This document shows positions 15,588 to 24,526 of a DNA stretch of 34,224 nt, in pieces (the stretch's first letter is position 1; the number at the start of each line of letters is the position of its first letter). The translations under genes were made by a program, and so were the position numbers. Origin of the DNA: Bacteroidales bacterium (GTDB lineage: Bacteria > Bacteroidota > Bacteroidia > Bacteroidales > UBA932); contig JAFTCB010000024.1 of NCBI GenBank assembly GCA_017454905.1, forward strand, positions 1 to 34,224. Direction: 5' to 3'. Under the pieces are notes generated by a model, which saw only the letters and a list, made by a program, of their open reading frames with translations, made no database searches and was not told where the DNA came from.

Positions 15588-16701
15588 GAAACTACGCGTC
15601 ATCATCAGTGGCGGCGGCACGGGCGGCCACATCTTCCCGGCCATCTCGATCGCCGGCAAGCTCAAGGAAGTCAATCCGGAGACGGAAATCCTCTTCGTCG
15701 GAGCCGAAGGCAAGATGGAGATGGAGAAAGTCCCCGCGGCAGGCTACAAGATCGAAGGGCTCCCCATCGCCGGACTGCAGCGCCAGCTCAACTGGACGAA
15801 CATCAAGGGCAATCTGAGCATCCCCTTCAAGGTGGCGGAAAGCCTGCGCAGGGCCGGCCGCATCCTCGACGACTTCCGTCCCGACATCGCCATCGGCGTG
15901 GGAGGCTATGCCAGCGCGCCCCTGCTCTGGCAAGCCACGCGCAAGCACATCCCCACCCTGATCCAGGAGCAGAACGGCTTCGCCGGACTGACCAACAAGA
16001 TCCTCGGGAAGCGCGTCGGCTGCATCTGCGTCGCCTACGACGGGATGGAGAAATTCTTCCCGGCCGACAAGATCGTCTTCAGCGGCAACCCCATCCGCCC
16101 GGTGATCCACCCCTACACGGCGGAGGACCGCGCCGAAGGCCTGGCATACTATGGCCTCACGGAAGGCAAGAAGCACCTGTTCGTGGTTGGCGGCAGCCTC
16201 GGCGCCGGGACGCTCAACCGCGCCATGCGTGCCTGGATCGAAGCGGGCTGCCCCGGCGGAGAGGACACGGAGGTCATCTGGCAGTGCGGCCGCTATTACA
16301 AGGAGGGCATCGATGCATTCATGAAGGGACGCGATCTTCCGCAGATCCACTACACAGACTTCATCGCCCGGATGGACCTGGCATACGCCTGCTGCGACGT
16401 CCTCATCAGCCGCGCCGGCGCATCCTCGGTCTCCGAGATCTGCGCGGCACGGAAGGCCGCCATCTTCGTCCCGTCCCCCAACGTGGCGGAGGACCACCAG
16501 ACGCACAACGCCATGGCGCTGGTCCGCAAGGACGCCGCGCTCATCGTGCCCGACGCCGAGGCCGCGCAGCGGCTGCTGCCCACCGCGCTGGAACTCCTCG
16601 GCGACAGCGCCCGCATCCGCGCACTCGAGCGCAATGTCGCGCCGCTCGCCCGGCTCGACGCTGCGCAGACCATCGTCAACGAAGTATACAAACTGGTATG
16701 A
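15577..16701 (+). CDS. murG: UDP-GlcNAc:lipid I N-acetylglucosaminyltransferase MurG
   Basis: The 374-residue GT28 glycosyltransferase shows the N-terminal glycine loop ISGGGTGGHIFPA (about 10-22) and IGVGGYASAP with EQNGFAGLTNKIL in the acceptor domain. The UDP-GlcNAc domain contains VVGGSLGA, and ISRAGASSVSEICA lies near residues 271-284. It converts lipid I to lipid II on the inner face of the cytoplasmic membrane. The start lies inside the ftsW end (11-nt overlap), and the stop overlaps the murC start by ATGA. Confidence 0.96.
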   Translation: MEYKKLRVIISGGGTGGHIFPAISIAGKLKEVNPETEILFVGAEGKMEMEKVPAAGYKIEGLPIAGLQRQLNWTNIKGNLSIPFKVAESLRRAGRILDDFRPDIAIGVGGYASAPLLWQATRKHIPTLIQEQNGFAGLTNKILGKRVGCICVAYDGMEKFFPADKIVFSGNPIRPVIHPYTAEDRAEGLAYYGLTEGKKHLFVVGGSLGAGTLNRAMRAWIEAGCPGGEDTEVIWQCGRYYKEGIDAFMKGRDLPQIHYTDFIARMDLAYACCDVLISRAGASSVSEICAARKAAIFVPSPNVAEDHQTHNAMALVRKDAALIVPDAEAAQRLLPTALELLGDSARIRALERNVAPLARLDAAQTIVNEVYKLV

Positions 16702-18053
16702 GATACAACGACATCTATTTCATCGGAATCGGCGGGATCGGCATGAGCGCGATCGCCCGCTACTACAAATTCAAGGGCGTAAACGTCTCCGGATACGACC
16801 GCACCCCCTCGGAGCTGACCCATGCGCTCGAGGCGGAAGGCATCGCCGTCCACTACGACGACGACCCGGAGCGGATTCCGAAGGACGCCGCCCATACCCT
16901 GGTGGTGTACACCCCGGCCGTCCCGGCGGACCTGGCCGAACTCAACTATGTCCGCGAACACGGCTACCGCGTGATCAAGCGCTCGCAGATGCTCGGCGAG
17001 ATCACGGCCGGACAGACCTGCCTCGCCGTCGCAGGCACCCACGGCAAGACCACCACTTCCACCCTCGTCGCCCACATCCTGACCGAGGGAGGCCCGGGAT
17101 GCTCTGCTTTCCTGGGCGGCATCTCCAAAAACTACGGGACCAACATGCTGGTGAGCCACACCCCGACCGTGGTCGCCGAAGCCGACGAATTCGACCGGTC
17201 CTTCCACCAGCTGCATCCCGCCATCGCCGCCATCACGGCGATGGATGCAGACCATCTCGACATCTACGGCGACCTCGCCCATGTGCAGGAAGCCTTCCGG
17301 ATCTTCGCCTCACAGGTCAGCGAGACCCTGATCCTCAAATACGGCCTGCCGATCTGCACGGAAGACACGCCCGCCAAGATCTTCACCTACCATTTCGACG
17401 AGCCCCGCGCCGACTTCCACAGCAGCAACCTGCGCCTGGACGCCACCGGGCACTACACCTACGACCTCGTCTATCCCGGCGGCGTGCTGTCCGACATCCG
17501 CGTCGGAGCCATCGGCTGGGTCAACGTGGAGAACAGCATCGCGGCGGCGGCCATCTGCCTCTGCTACGGACTGGATGCCCAGAAAGTCCGCCACGCCATC
17601 GGCACCTTCGAAGGGGCCCGGCGCCGGCTGGACCTGCACCTCGGTACGCCCAGGATTACCTACATCGACGACTATGCCCACCACCCGGCCGAACTGGAGA
17701 GCGCCATCTCCTCCATCCGCCAGGTGTACCCGGGCCGCAAGATCACCGGCATCTTCCAGCCGCATCTCTACACCCGGACCCGGGATTTCGCCGACGGATT
17801 CGCCCGCGCCCTCAGCGGGCTGGACAAACTCATCCTGCTGGACATCTACCCGGCCCGCGAGGAGCCGATCCCCGGGGTGACCTCGGAGATCATCTTCCGG
17901 GACGTCACCTCCCCCGAGAAAGTGCTGCTCAATAAGGATGAGCTCATGGCCTACCTCGAAAAAGAGCCCGTCGACGTGCTGGTCACCCTGGGTGCCGGCA
18001 ACATCGACCGCTTCATCGAACCGATCACCGGACTTCTCCAAAAACGGCTGTAA
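16698..18053 (+). CDS. murC: UDP-N-acetylmuramate:L-alanine ligase MurC
   Basis: The 451-residue Mur ligase begins with the motif YFIGIGGIGMSAIARYY. The ATP P-loop is G113-THGKTTT, and EADEFDRSFHQLHP, DDYAHHPAE and FQPHLYTRT follow, all specific to MurC. It adds the first L-alanine to UDP-MurNAc in the cytoplasm. The ATG at 16698 overlaps the murG stop (ATGA). The frame is open far upstream, but only inside murG. The stop codon abuts the ftsQ start. Confidence 0.96.
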   Translation: MRYNDIYFIGIGGIGMSAIARYYKFKGVNVSGYDRTPSELTHALEAEGIAVHYDDDPERIPKDAAHTLVVYTPAVPADLAELNYVREHGYRVIKRSQMLGEITAGQTCLAVAGTHGKTTTSTLVAHILTEGGPGCSAFLGGISKNYGTNMLVSHTPTVVAEADEFDRSFHQLHPAIAAITAMDADHLDIYGDLAHVQEAFRIFASQVSETLILKYGLPICTEDTPAKIFTYHFDEPRADFHSSNLRLDATGHYTYDLVYPGGVLSDIRVGAIGWVNVENSIAAAAICLCYGLDAQKVRHAIGTFEGARRRLDLHLGTPRITYIDDYAHHPAELESAISSIRQVYPGRKITGIFQPHLYTRTRDFADGFARALSGLDKLILLDIYPAREEPIPGVTSEIIFRDVTSPEKVLLNKDELMAYLEKEPVDVLVTLGAGNIDRFIEPITGLLQKRL

Positions 18054-18839
18054 ATGAAGAAGGGTGTCAGATATTCCATCGCCGCCGCGCTCGCGCTCCT
18101 GTTCTGCCTCGGAATGGGATCGCTCTGGCGCCATGTCCGGCAGGAGCACGAACGTACCGTCTGCGGCACGCTGCAGGTCACTTTTACCGACAGCCTGCAG
18201 TTTGTCAGCGAGCAGGACATCCGGGAATATCTGGACAACAACTTCGGGCCCTATATCGGCGTTCGCCTGGACAGCGTACAGCTTTTCAAGATCGAAGACC
18301 TGCTCGAAAGCCGCAGCGCCGTGATGCGTTGCGAAGCCTGGACGACCGACGACGGGACGCTGCACCTGGACATCACGCAGCGGACGCCCGTCCTGCGCTT
18401 CCAGAACGGAGAGCGGGGATTCTACGTGGACGCTGAAGGATACATTTTCCCGCTCCACAAGACCTTCTCGGCGCCCGTGCCCATCGTCGAGGGCGCCATC
18501 CCGGTGGACATCCCCGAGGGATACAAGGGAGAAGCGCCGGACGAGTTCTCCCGCAAGTGGATCGGCGGCGTGCTGGCGATGAACCGCTATATCTCCGGCT
18601 CCCGCTCCTGGCAGCGCAACATCCGGCACATCCGCGTCCGGCCCAACGGAGACCTCCTCCTGACCCTGGACGGGCGTGACGAAGAGTTCATCATCGGCCA
18701 GCCCGAAGACATCCCGGACAAGCTGATGCGCATCGACCGCTACCTGGGCTCCATCGCCCCCACCAAAGCCGAGGGGTACTACAAGACCGTCAATGTAAAA
18801 TACAAACAACAACTTATATGCAGGCAGAAAGATACATAG
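18054..18839 (+). CDS. ftsQ: Cell division protein FtsQ
   Basis: This 261-residue bitopic membrane protein has a short cytoplasmic tail and one transmembrane helix (about 8-25). A POTRA-like region follows (about 38-110), reading VTFTDSLQFVSEQDIREYL and ending in ITQRTPVLRF, and then a beta domain with GFYVDAEGYIFPL. This is the pattern of Bacteroidota FtsQ/DivIB proteins, and the position between murC and ftsA is standard. It would link the FtsL complex to the divisome in the periplasm. It begins directly after the murC stop and overlaps ftsA by 22 nt, the longest overlap in the operon. Confidence 0.88.
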   Translation: MKKGVRYSIAAALALLFCLGMGSLWRHVRQEHERTVCGTLQVTFTDSLQFVSEQDIREYLDNNFGPYIGVRLDSVQLFKIEDLLESRSAVMRCEAWTTDDGTLHLDITQRTPVLRFQNGERGFYVDAEGYIFPLHKTFSAPVPIVEGAIPVDIPEGYKGEAPDEFSRKWIGGVLAMNRYISGSRSWQRNIRHIRVRPNGDLLLTLDGRDEEFIIGQPEDIPDKLMRIDRYLGSIAPTKAEGYYKTVNVKYKQQLICRQKDT

Positions 18840-20284
18840 CAGCAGCCGACCTTGGCTCCTCCAAGATTGCCCTGAGCGTTGCCAAGATCGAGGGAGATGA
18901 CATCCAGATCATCTACTACAAGGAGATTCCCTCCGACGGAATCCGCTACAGCTGCGTCTTCAACCCGAAGCGCGCGGCCGTTCCTCTCCGCACCGCCATC
19001 CATGAGGCGGAGGAAGAGCTCAACATCAAGATCCTGCAGGTCGTCGTCGGCCTGCCCCGCTACAACGTCCGCCAGGAAATCGCCAGCGCCCGGATGGAGC
19101 GGAGCGATCCCTCTTCCTGCATCTCCAAGGAAGAGATCAACACCCTCAAGAGCATCGCCATCGACTCCTACCCGCTCGACGACGACGCGAAAGAAGAGAT
19201 CTACGGTGCCGTGGCCCAGTCCTTCTCCGCGGACGAGGAACTCGTCTGCGCGAGCGAGAACGATGTCGTAGGCGTCACCGCCGACGCCCTCGAAGGCAAC
19301 TTCAAGGTCTTCGTCGGCGCACAGAAAGCGGTGAGCAACATCGACATCATGCTCAACGACACCGGCGTGGCCCCGGCCCGCAAGCTGTTCCTTCCGAACG
19401 TGGTCGCCAACGCCGTCCTGACGGACGGAGAAAAGGAGAACGGCGTGGCGCTCGTGGAAATCGGCGCCGGCGTGACCTCCCTGACGATCTACCGGGGGCG
19501 GATCCTGCGCCACTACTCCTCCATCCCCTTCGCCGGCCGCGTCATCACGACGGACATCAAGTACGAATGCGGATTCAACGAGGCTCTGGCGGAAAACATC
19601 AAGCTCGCCTTCGGCGCCTGCATGCCCGAAAAGCTCCAGTCGCTCAGCGAGAAAGTCATCCAGATCAACGACGACGAGAACGGCTCCTACGAGCAGTTGC
19701 CCGTCAAATACCTCTCCGAGATCATCACCTGCCGCGTCCGCGAAATCATCGAGGCCATCCTCTTCCAGATCCAGGACAGCGGCTACGCCGACAAACTCCG
19801 CAATGGCATCGTCCTCACGGGCGGCGGCGCCAACATGGTCAACATCGCCAACCTCCTCAAGGAGATGTCCGGCTACACCGTCCGCATCGGCTATCCCCGT
19901 AGCCAAGCCTTCAGCGCCGAGGGTTGCTCGGGCGTGGCCGAGACCAGCGCGGCGGCCACCATCGGCATGATCCTGGAAGCCAAGAAGGACTTCCGGCTCA
20001 ACTGCATCGAGGACGCCGTCCGGCCCGCTGCCCCGGCTGCGCCGGCCGATGGCGCGGCACAGCAGAGCGCTGCAGAAGAAGCCCCGGCACCCGAGAACCT
20101 CTTCGCCGAAGACCCCAGCTTCCAGAGCGAGGTGATCACGCCGAAGGCGAAACGCACCGACAGCCAGCCGCCCAAGGAGCACAAGCTGGTCAAGTGGATC
20201 CGTAAACAGACCAAGAAGATGGGAGAAGCCGCCGAAGGTGCCTTCGACAGCACGGTCGGCAGCCTGTTCGATGACATGAAATAA
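18818..20284 (+). CDS. ftsA: Cell division protein FtsA
   Basis: The 488-residue protein is an actin-like ATPase. The N-terminal phosphate-1 motif is AAADLGSSKIALSVAKI (about 8-24), VALVEIGAGVTSLTIY is phosphate-2, and VLTGGGANMVNIANLLKEM is the adenosine motif. FtsA tethers FtsZ to the membrane. After the core (about residue 400) comes an Ala/Pro-rich linker and then a basic amphipathic stretch (HKLVKWIRKQTKKM, about 450-463), the likely membrane anchor. That anchor is followed by about 25 more residues, whereas in many FtsA proteins the anchor is at the very end. ftsZ follows after 13 nt. Confidence 0.95.
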   Translation: MQAERYIAAADLGSSKIALSVAKIEGDDIQIIYYKEIPSDGIRYSCVFNPKRAAVPLRTAIHEAEEELNIKILQVVVGLPRYNVRQEIASARMERSDPSSCISKEEINTLKSIAIDSYPLDDDAKEEIYGAVAQSFSADEELVCASENDVVGVTADALEGNFKVFVGAQKAVSNIDIMLNDTGVAPARKLFLPNVVANAVLTDGEKENGVALVEIGAGVTSLTIYRGRILRHYSSIPFAGRVITTDIKYECGFNEALAENIKLAFGACMPEKLQSLSEKVIQINDDENGSYEQLPVKYLSEIITCRVREIIEAILFQIQDSGYADKLRNGIVLTGGGANMVNIANLLKEMSGYTVRIGYPRSQAFSAEGCSGVAETSAAATIGMILEAKKDFRLNCIEDAVRPAAPAAPADGAAQQSAAEEAPAPENLFAEDPSFQSEVITPKAKRTDSQPPKEHKLVKWIRKQTKKMGEAAEGAFDSTVGSLFDDMK

Positions 20285-20297
20285 AAAAGCTAACGAT

Positions 20298-21545
20298 ATG
20301 ATAGACGACAACATGATCGACGCGATCGCCCCGATGGACTGGGCGACCTCCGATGAAATCATCAAGGTCCTCGGCGTGGGCGGAGGCGGCTGCAATGCCG
20401 TCAACTACATGTACACCCAGGGGATCACCGGCTGCAGTTTCGTGGTCTGCAACACCGACTCCCAGTCGCTCAAGGGAAGCCCCGTCCCGGTCAAGATCCA
20501 GATGGGCAGGGGCCTGGGCGCCGGCACCAATCCGATCAACGGCCGCAATGCGGCCCTGGAAAGCCAAGACCAGATCGAGAAGGTCGTCCTGGACACGCAC
20601 ACCAAGATGCTGTTCATCACCGCCGGCATGGGCGGCGGCACGGGAACGGGCGCTGCTCCGGTCATCGCCAAGATGGCCAAGGACCGCGGCATCCTGACCG
20701 TCGCGGTGGTCACCCTTCCCTTCCTCAATGAGGGCAACGAAGCGCTTTCCCGCGCCATCGACGGCATCCACGAACTCGAGAAGAACGTGGACAGCCTGGT
20801 GATGATCAACAACGAGAAACTCCACGAGTACTATGGCAACCAGCTCATCCAGGATGCGTTCCCGCAGGCGGACGAGGTGCTCGCCACCGCCGTGCGCGGC
20901 ATCGTGGAGATCATCAAGAAGCCGGGCTACATCAACGTGGACTTCAAGGATGTGGAGACGATGATGAAGAACAGCGGCATGGCCCTGATGGGCTGCGGCG
21001 TGGGATCCGGCAAGAACCGTATCGAAGATGCCGTCAAGGCCGCCTTCGAGTCCCCGCTCCTCAACGATTTCGACCTCAAGTCCGCCAAGAAGGTCCTCAT
21101 CAACATCACCTGCGGCCACAACGAGCAGGGCCTGACGATGGACGACCTCAACGAGATCAACAAGAAGATCGACGAATACACCGGCCGGGCCAACAACTTC
21201 AAGCGCGGCCTGATCTGGGATGACGACCCGGAGATCGGCGACGCCATCCGCATCACCTCCATCGTGACGGGACTCCGCTTCTCCGATGTCATCGGCCCCG
21301 CCAAGGACATGGGCAACTACATCATGATCAGCCGCAACTTCGTCTACAACAAGGCGGCCGCCGCCCGCGGCGAAGGCATCACCCTCTACGAGGACAGCGG
21401 CTCCCAGCAGATCGGATTCAATACCAAGAGCAATGTAAGGACCTTCAAGTTCGACCCCGATGAGAAGCCGGCCCTAATCGTGGCCAAAGGCGAGCGGCTG
21501 GCCGACCTGGAGAACATCCCCGCCATCCGGAGGACACAAGTATGA
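20298..21545 (+). CDS. ftsZ: Cell division GTPase FtsZ
   Basis: The 415-residue tubulin homologue forms the Z ring. It has VLGVGGGGCNAVNYM near residue 25, the GTP signature G112-GGTGTG118 and NNEKL. A T7-loop region with NVDFKDVETMMKNSGMALMG lies near 212-231. The C-terminal linker is short (about 50 residues). It ends in ENIPAIRRTQV, which resembles the conserved C-terminal peptide that binds FtsA. The stop overlaps the gltX start by ATGA, so gltX is probably translated from the same mRNA. Confidence 0.97.
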   Translation: MIDDNMIDAIAPMDWATSDEIIKVLGVGGGGCNAVNYMYTQGITGCSFVVCNTDSQSLKGSPVPVKIQMGRGLGAGTNPINGRNAALESQDQIEKVVLDTHTKMLFITAGMGGGTGTGAAPVIAKMAKDRGILTVAVVTLPFLNEGNEALSRAIDGIHELEKNVDSLVMINNEKLHEYYGNQLIQDAFPQADEVLATAVRGIVEIIKKPGYINVDFKDVETMMKNSGMALMGCGVGSGKNRIEDAVKAAFESPLLNDFDLKSAKKVLINITCGHNEQGLTMDDLNEINKKIDEYTGRANNFKRGLIWDDDPEIGDAIRITSIVTGLRFSDVIGPAKDMGNYIMISRNFVYNKAAAARGEGITLYEDSGSQQIGFNTKSNVRTFKFDPDEKPALIVAKGERLADLENIPAIRRTQV

Positions 21546-23173
21546 GCAAAACCCGAGTAAGATTCGCCCCGTCCCCGACCGGGCCCCTGCACATGGGCGG
21601 CGTCCGCACCGCCCTGTACAACTACCTTTACGCCAAACAGCACAACGGAGACTTCATCCTGCGCATCGAAGACACGGACTCCAACCGCTTCGTCCCCGGT
21701 GCAGAACAATACATCATCGAGGCGCTGCGCTGGTGCGGCATCTACCCGGACGAAGGCGTGGATGCCCAGGGCCATGTCGTGGAAGAGCCGTCCCCGGCCC
21801 ACCCCCACGCCCCCTACCGCCAGAGCCAGCGGCGCATCATCTACCGCAAATATGCCGAGCAGCTGGTCGCCTCCGGCAATGCCTACTATGCGTTCGACAC
21901 CGCCGAAGAACTGGAGAAAGCCCGCGCCGAGGCGGAAGCCCGGGGCGAGACCTTCATCTACAACCACCTCACCCGCGGGGCGTTGCGCAACTCGCTGACC
22001 CTCCCCAAAGAGGAAGTGGACCGCCTGCTCGCAGAGCGCACCGACTGGACCATCCGTTTCCGGATGCCCGAAGGGCGCATCGTCGGGATGGACGACCTGA
22101 TCCGCGGACACATCGAAGTCGACACCGCAACCCTGGACGACAAAGTCCTCTGGAAACGCGCCGACGAGCTCCCGACCTATCACCTGGCCAATATCGTGGA
22201 CGACCACCTGATGGAGATCACCGAGGTCATCCGCGGCGAAGAGTGGCTGCCTTCCCTGCCGCTCCACTACCTGCTCTACGAGGCTTTCGGCTGGCAGGAC
22301 AGCCAGCCGCGCTTCGCCCACTTGCCCCTGCTGCTCAAGCCGGTCGGCAACGGCAAGCTGAGCAAGCGGGACGGAGACAAGATGGGCTTCCCGGTCTTCC
22401 CCCTGCGCTGGACCTCCCCCACCACCGGCGAGACCTCCCGCGGCTACCGCGAGGACGGGTATTTCCCGGAGGCGTTCGTCAACCTGCTGGCCATGCTGGG
22501 CTGGAACCCGGGCACGGAGCAGGAGATCTTCTCCCTGTCGCAGCTCGTGGAGGCGTTCTCCCTGGACAAGGTCGGCAAATCCGGCTCGAAGTTCAATCCG
22601 GAGAAGGCCAAATGGTTCAACAAGGAATACCTGCGCATGCGTCCCGACGCGGAACTGGCCGCCCTCTTCCTGCCCATCCTGCAGGAGAAAGGGATCGACG
22701 CCGCCCCGTCCTTCGTGGAAGGCGTCGTGAAGCTCATCAAGGAGCGCGCGACCTTCGTGCAGGATTTCTGGACCATCGCGTCCTACCTCTTCATCGCCCC
22801 GTCGCAATTCGCGGAATACGGCGTCAAGGCCGGTGCGGCCGCCGAAAAGCCGGCCGACCCGGGCCGCCCGGCGGATCCCCGCGCCAAGGTCTATGACGAC
22901 GCGGCCACCGCACCCTTCCTGGCCAAGGACGTGGACAAATTCTACAAACCGGAAATCTATGCCGCTGCCCTGGAAGCGATGCAGCAGGCGGAACCGGACG
23001 GGCTCGAGGATTATATCCGGGAGCACGGCATGCCCATGGGCAAGGTGATGAACTGCATCCGCCTGGCGCTGAGCGGCGCCTCCAGCGGACTGGGCATCAG
23101 CGACATCCTCCACTTCATCGGAAAGGAGGAAGGCCTGCGCCGCATGCGCTATATGCAGGAAAGGCTGGGCTAG
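21542..23173 (+). CDS. gltX: Glutamate-tRNA ligase GltX
   Basis: The 543-residue class I synthetase charges tRNA-Glu. The HIGH-type motif is in PSPTGPLHMGG (H17-M-G-G20), and the KMSKS-type motif is K272-L-S-K-R276. IRFRMPEGRI and the anticodon-binding C-terminal helical domain (about 350-543) complete it. An Ala/Pro-rich stretch near residues 433-453 (AGAAAEKPADPGRPADP) appears to be a linker-like insertion and may explain the length slightly above the usual ~500. Its position as the last gene of the dcw operon, coupled to ftsZ by ATGA, is unusual. Its stop codon overlaps the stop of truB on the other strand. Confidence 0.96.
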   Translation: MSKTRVRFAPSPTGPLHMGGVRTALYNYLYAKQHNGDFILRIEDTDSNRFVPGAEQYIIEALRWCGIYPDEGVDAQGHVVEEPSPAHPHAPYRQSQRRIIYRKYAEQLVASGNAYYAFDTAEELEKARAEAEARGETFIYNHLTRGALRNSLTLPKEEVDRLLAERTDWTIRFRMPEGRIVGMDDLIRGHIEVDTATLDDKVLWKRADELPTYHLANIVDDHLMEITEVIRGEEWLPSLPLHYLLYEAFGWQDSQPRFAHLPLLLKPVGNGKLSKRDGDKMGFPVFPLRWTSPTTGETSRGYREDGYFPEAFVNLLAMLGWNPGTEQEIFSLSQLVEAFSLDKVGKSGSKFNPEKAKWFNKEYLRMRPDAELAALFLPILQEKGIDAAPSFVEGVVKLIKERATFVQDFWTIASYLFIAPSQFAEYGVKAGAAAEKPADPGRPADPRAKVYDDAATAPFLAKDVDKFYKPEIYAAALEAMQQAEPDGLEDYIREHGMPMGKVMNCIRLALSGASSGLGISDILHFIGKEEGLRRMRYMQERLG

Positions 23174-24000
23174 AGCCGGCCGGCTGCCGGGCCCAGTGCA
23201 GAGAGAACCTCCTCCAGAGAGACGGCGTCTTCGATCCCGAAGCCGCCGTTTTTCGTGCGGCGCAGCGAGCTCAGGAAGGCGCCGCTGCCCAGGGCTTCGC
23301 CCAGGTCGCGCGCCAGGGCCCGGATATATGTGCCTTTGCTGCAGGCCACGCGGACCAGCGCCGTCGGCAGTTGCAATCCTTCGACCGACGCCACGCGGAT
23401 GCGGCCCAGACCGTCATCCGTGAAATCCTGCACGATGCGCTCGTGCCAGGACAGCAGTTCGAGGTCGTAGATGGTGATGCGGCTGGACTGGAGTACGTCT
23501 CCCGGATCGAAGGTCCGGCCTTCGCGCTGCGCCTCGCGCAGCAGCCGGCGCGCGGTCTCGTAGGCCCGTACGCCGTCCACGGATTTGGCGCTGAACAGCG
23601 GTGCGACCTGGTCCTGCTCCCCGAGGAAGCCGGGCAGGACGGAGCGCAGGGCGGATGCGCTCACCCCATCCAGCGGACAGTGGCTGTCGATCTCCTTTTC
23701 CAGGTCATAGGAAGGCGTCGTGGCGCCGAAGGTCACTCCGGCAATGTATTCTTTCGGGGAACGCTGCAACTCCTCGGCCCGTTTGGTGGCGGGTCCGATG
23801 CAGACCAGCAGGATGCCGGTCGCGAGGGGATCCAGCGTCCCCGCGTGACCGACCTTGAGATTCTTCTTGCCGAAATGGCGGATGGCCGCGTACTTGATCT
23901 TGCGGATCACGTCCGCCGAGGTCCAGCGGTACGGTTTATCCACAGGCAGGACGATCCCTTCGGGATAATCCTCGATGTTATGGCTGAACGATCTTGTCAA
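23170..24000 (-). CDS. truB: tRNA pseudouridine55 synthase TruB
   Basis: The 276-residue enzyme makes pseudouridine 55 in the T loop of tRNAs. The motif VGHAGTLDPLATGIL contains the catalytic Asp (residue 57 with this start). The VDKPYRWTSADVIRKIK start region and the SKGTYIRALARDLGEALG motif near the C-terminus are typical. No ATG exists in frame near the expected start. TTG at 24000 gives a normal N-terminus; a TTG at 24027 is also possible, and a GTG further in would cut off a core strand. With the TTG at 24000 the gene overlaps rpiB by 23 nt. It meets gltX tail to tail with both stops sharing CTAG, and no terminator lies between them. Confidence 0.92.
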   Translation of the reverse strand: MTRSFSHNIEDYPEGIVLPVDKPYRWTSADVIRKIKYAAIRHFGKKNLKVGHAGTLDPLATGILLVCIGPATKRAEELQRSPKEYIAGVTFGATTPSYDLEKEIDSHCPLDGVSASALRSVLPGFLGEQDQVAPLFSAKSVDGVRAYETARRLLREAQREGRTFDPGDVLQSSRITIYDLELLSWHERIVQDFTDDGLGRIRVASVEGLQLPTALVRVACSKGTYIRALARDLGEALGSGAFLSSLRRTKNGGFGIEDAVSLEEVLSALGPAAGRL

Positions 24001-24409
24001 TTCTCCGCTGATGTCTTCCGCCCGCAAACTCCGTGACCAGCCAGGTACGCACCATCATCACCGCCATGCGATAGGAAACGAAACGCGCCGGCATCACGAG
24101 GACATTGGCGTTGTTGTGTTCTTTGACCAGGCGGGCGACTTCCTGGTTCCATGCCAGGCCCGCCCGGATCCCTTTGTGGTGGTTGAGCGCGAGGGCCATT
24201 CCGTTGCCGGTGCCGCAGAGCGCGATGCCCGCGTCCACGTCCCCTGCCTCAATGGCGGACGCCATCGGATGGGCATAGTCCGGATAGTCGCAGCTTTGCG
24301 TGCTGTCGGTTCCGAAATTGACGACTTCATGGCCCTTGTTCAAAAGATAGGCGATCAGCTTGGATTTATACTCCACGCCGGTATGGTCACTGCAGATTCC
24401 GATTCTCAT
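23978..24409 (-). CDS. rpiB: Ribose-5-phosphate isomerase B (RpiB)
   Basis: The 143-residue RpiB/LacAB-family enzyme interconverts ribose 5-phosphate and ribulose 5-phosphate in the pentose phosphate pathway. MRIGICSDHTGVEYK gives the N-terminal Asp8-His9. The active-site Cys65 lies in LCGTGNGMALALN. DYPDYAHP and the C-terminal FAGGRHQRRIDKI are characteristic. The ATG at 24409 fits the family start, and upstream in-frame codons only extend into the promoter region. It is cotranscribed with truB, which starts inside its 3' end. Confidence 0.94.
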   Translation of the reverse strand: MRIGICSDHTGVEYKSKLIAYLLNKGHEVVNFGTDSTQSCDYPDYAHPMASAIEAGDVDAGIALCGTGNGMALALNHHKGIRAGLAWNQEVARLVKEHNNANVLVMPARFVSYRMAVMMVRTWLVTEFAGGRHQRRIDKIVQP

Positions 24410-24413
24410 ACGA

Positions 24414-24421
24414 CAAATATA
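24414..24421 (-). promoter_or_regulatory. -7 box of the rpiB-truB promoter
   Basis: The minus strand reads TATATTTG, matching TAnnTTTG, 4 nt upstream of the ATG at 24409. That would put the transcription start at or after the ATG, so either the mRNA is leaderless or nearly so, or the true promoter lies further up. A TTTG about 23 nt upstream could be the -33 element. Confidence 0.35.
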
Positions 24422-24453
24422 AGCATTCTTTTCAGGCCGCCCTTCAAATTTTG

Positions 24454-24502
24454 TATCTTTGTCTTTCAATATTTTTTTATTCACCGAAAAACCCTATCTT
24501 TG
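24454..24502 (+). promoter_or_regulatory. Two candidate -7 boxes for the pectin operon
   Basis: TATCTTTG occurs twice, at 24454-24461 and at 24495-24502. The second is 24 nt before the GH28 start and is the better candidate. Clear -33 elements are not visible for either. The repetition could mean two promoters, one perhaps inducible. Confidence 0.55.
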
Positions 24503-24526
24503 AGGTTAAACCCAATCTAACCAATA

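Noticed and set aside
6618-23173. Absence of murF and ddl from the dcw cluster as a possible deletion
   Set aside because: Spacing between neighbours is tight or overlapping with no scar, and murF and ddl are commonly located elsewhere in Bacteroidota.
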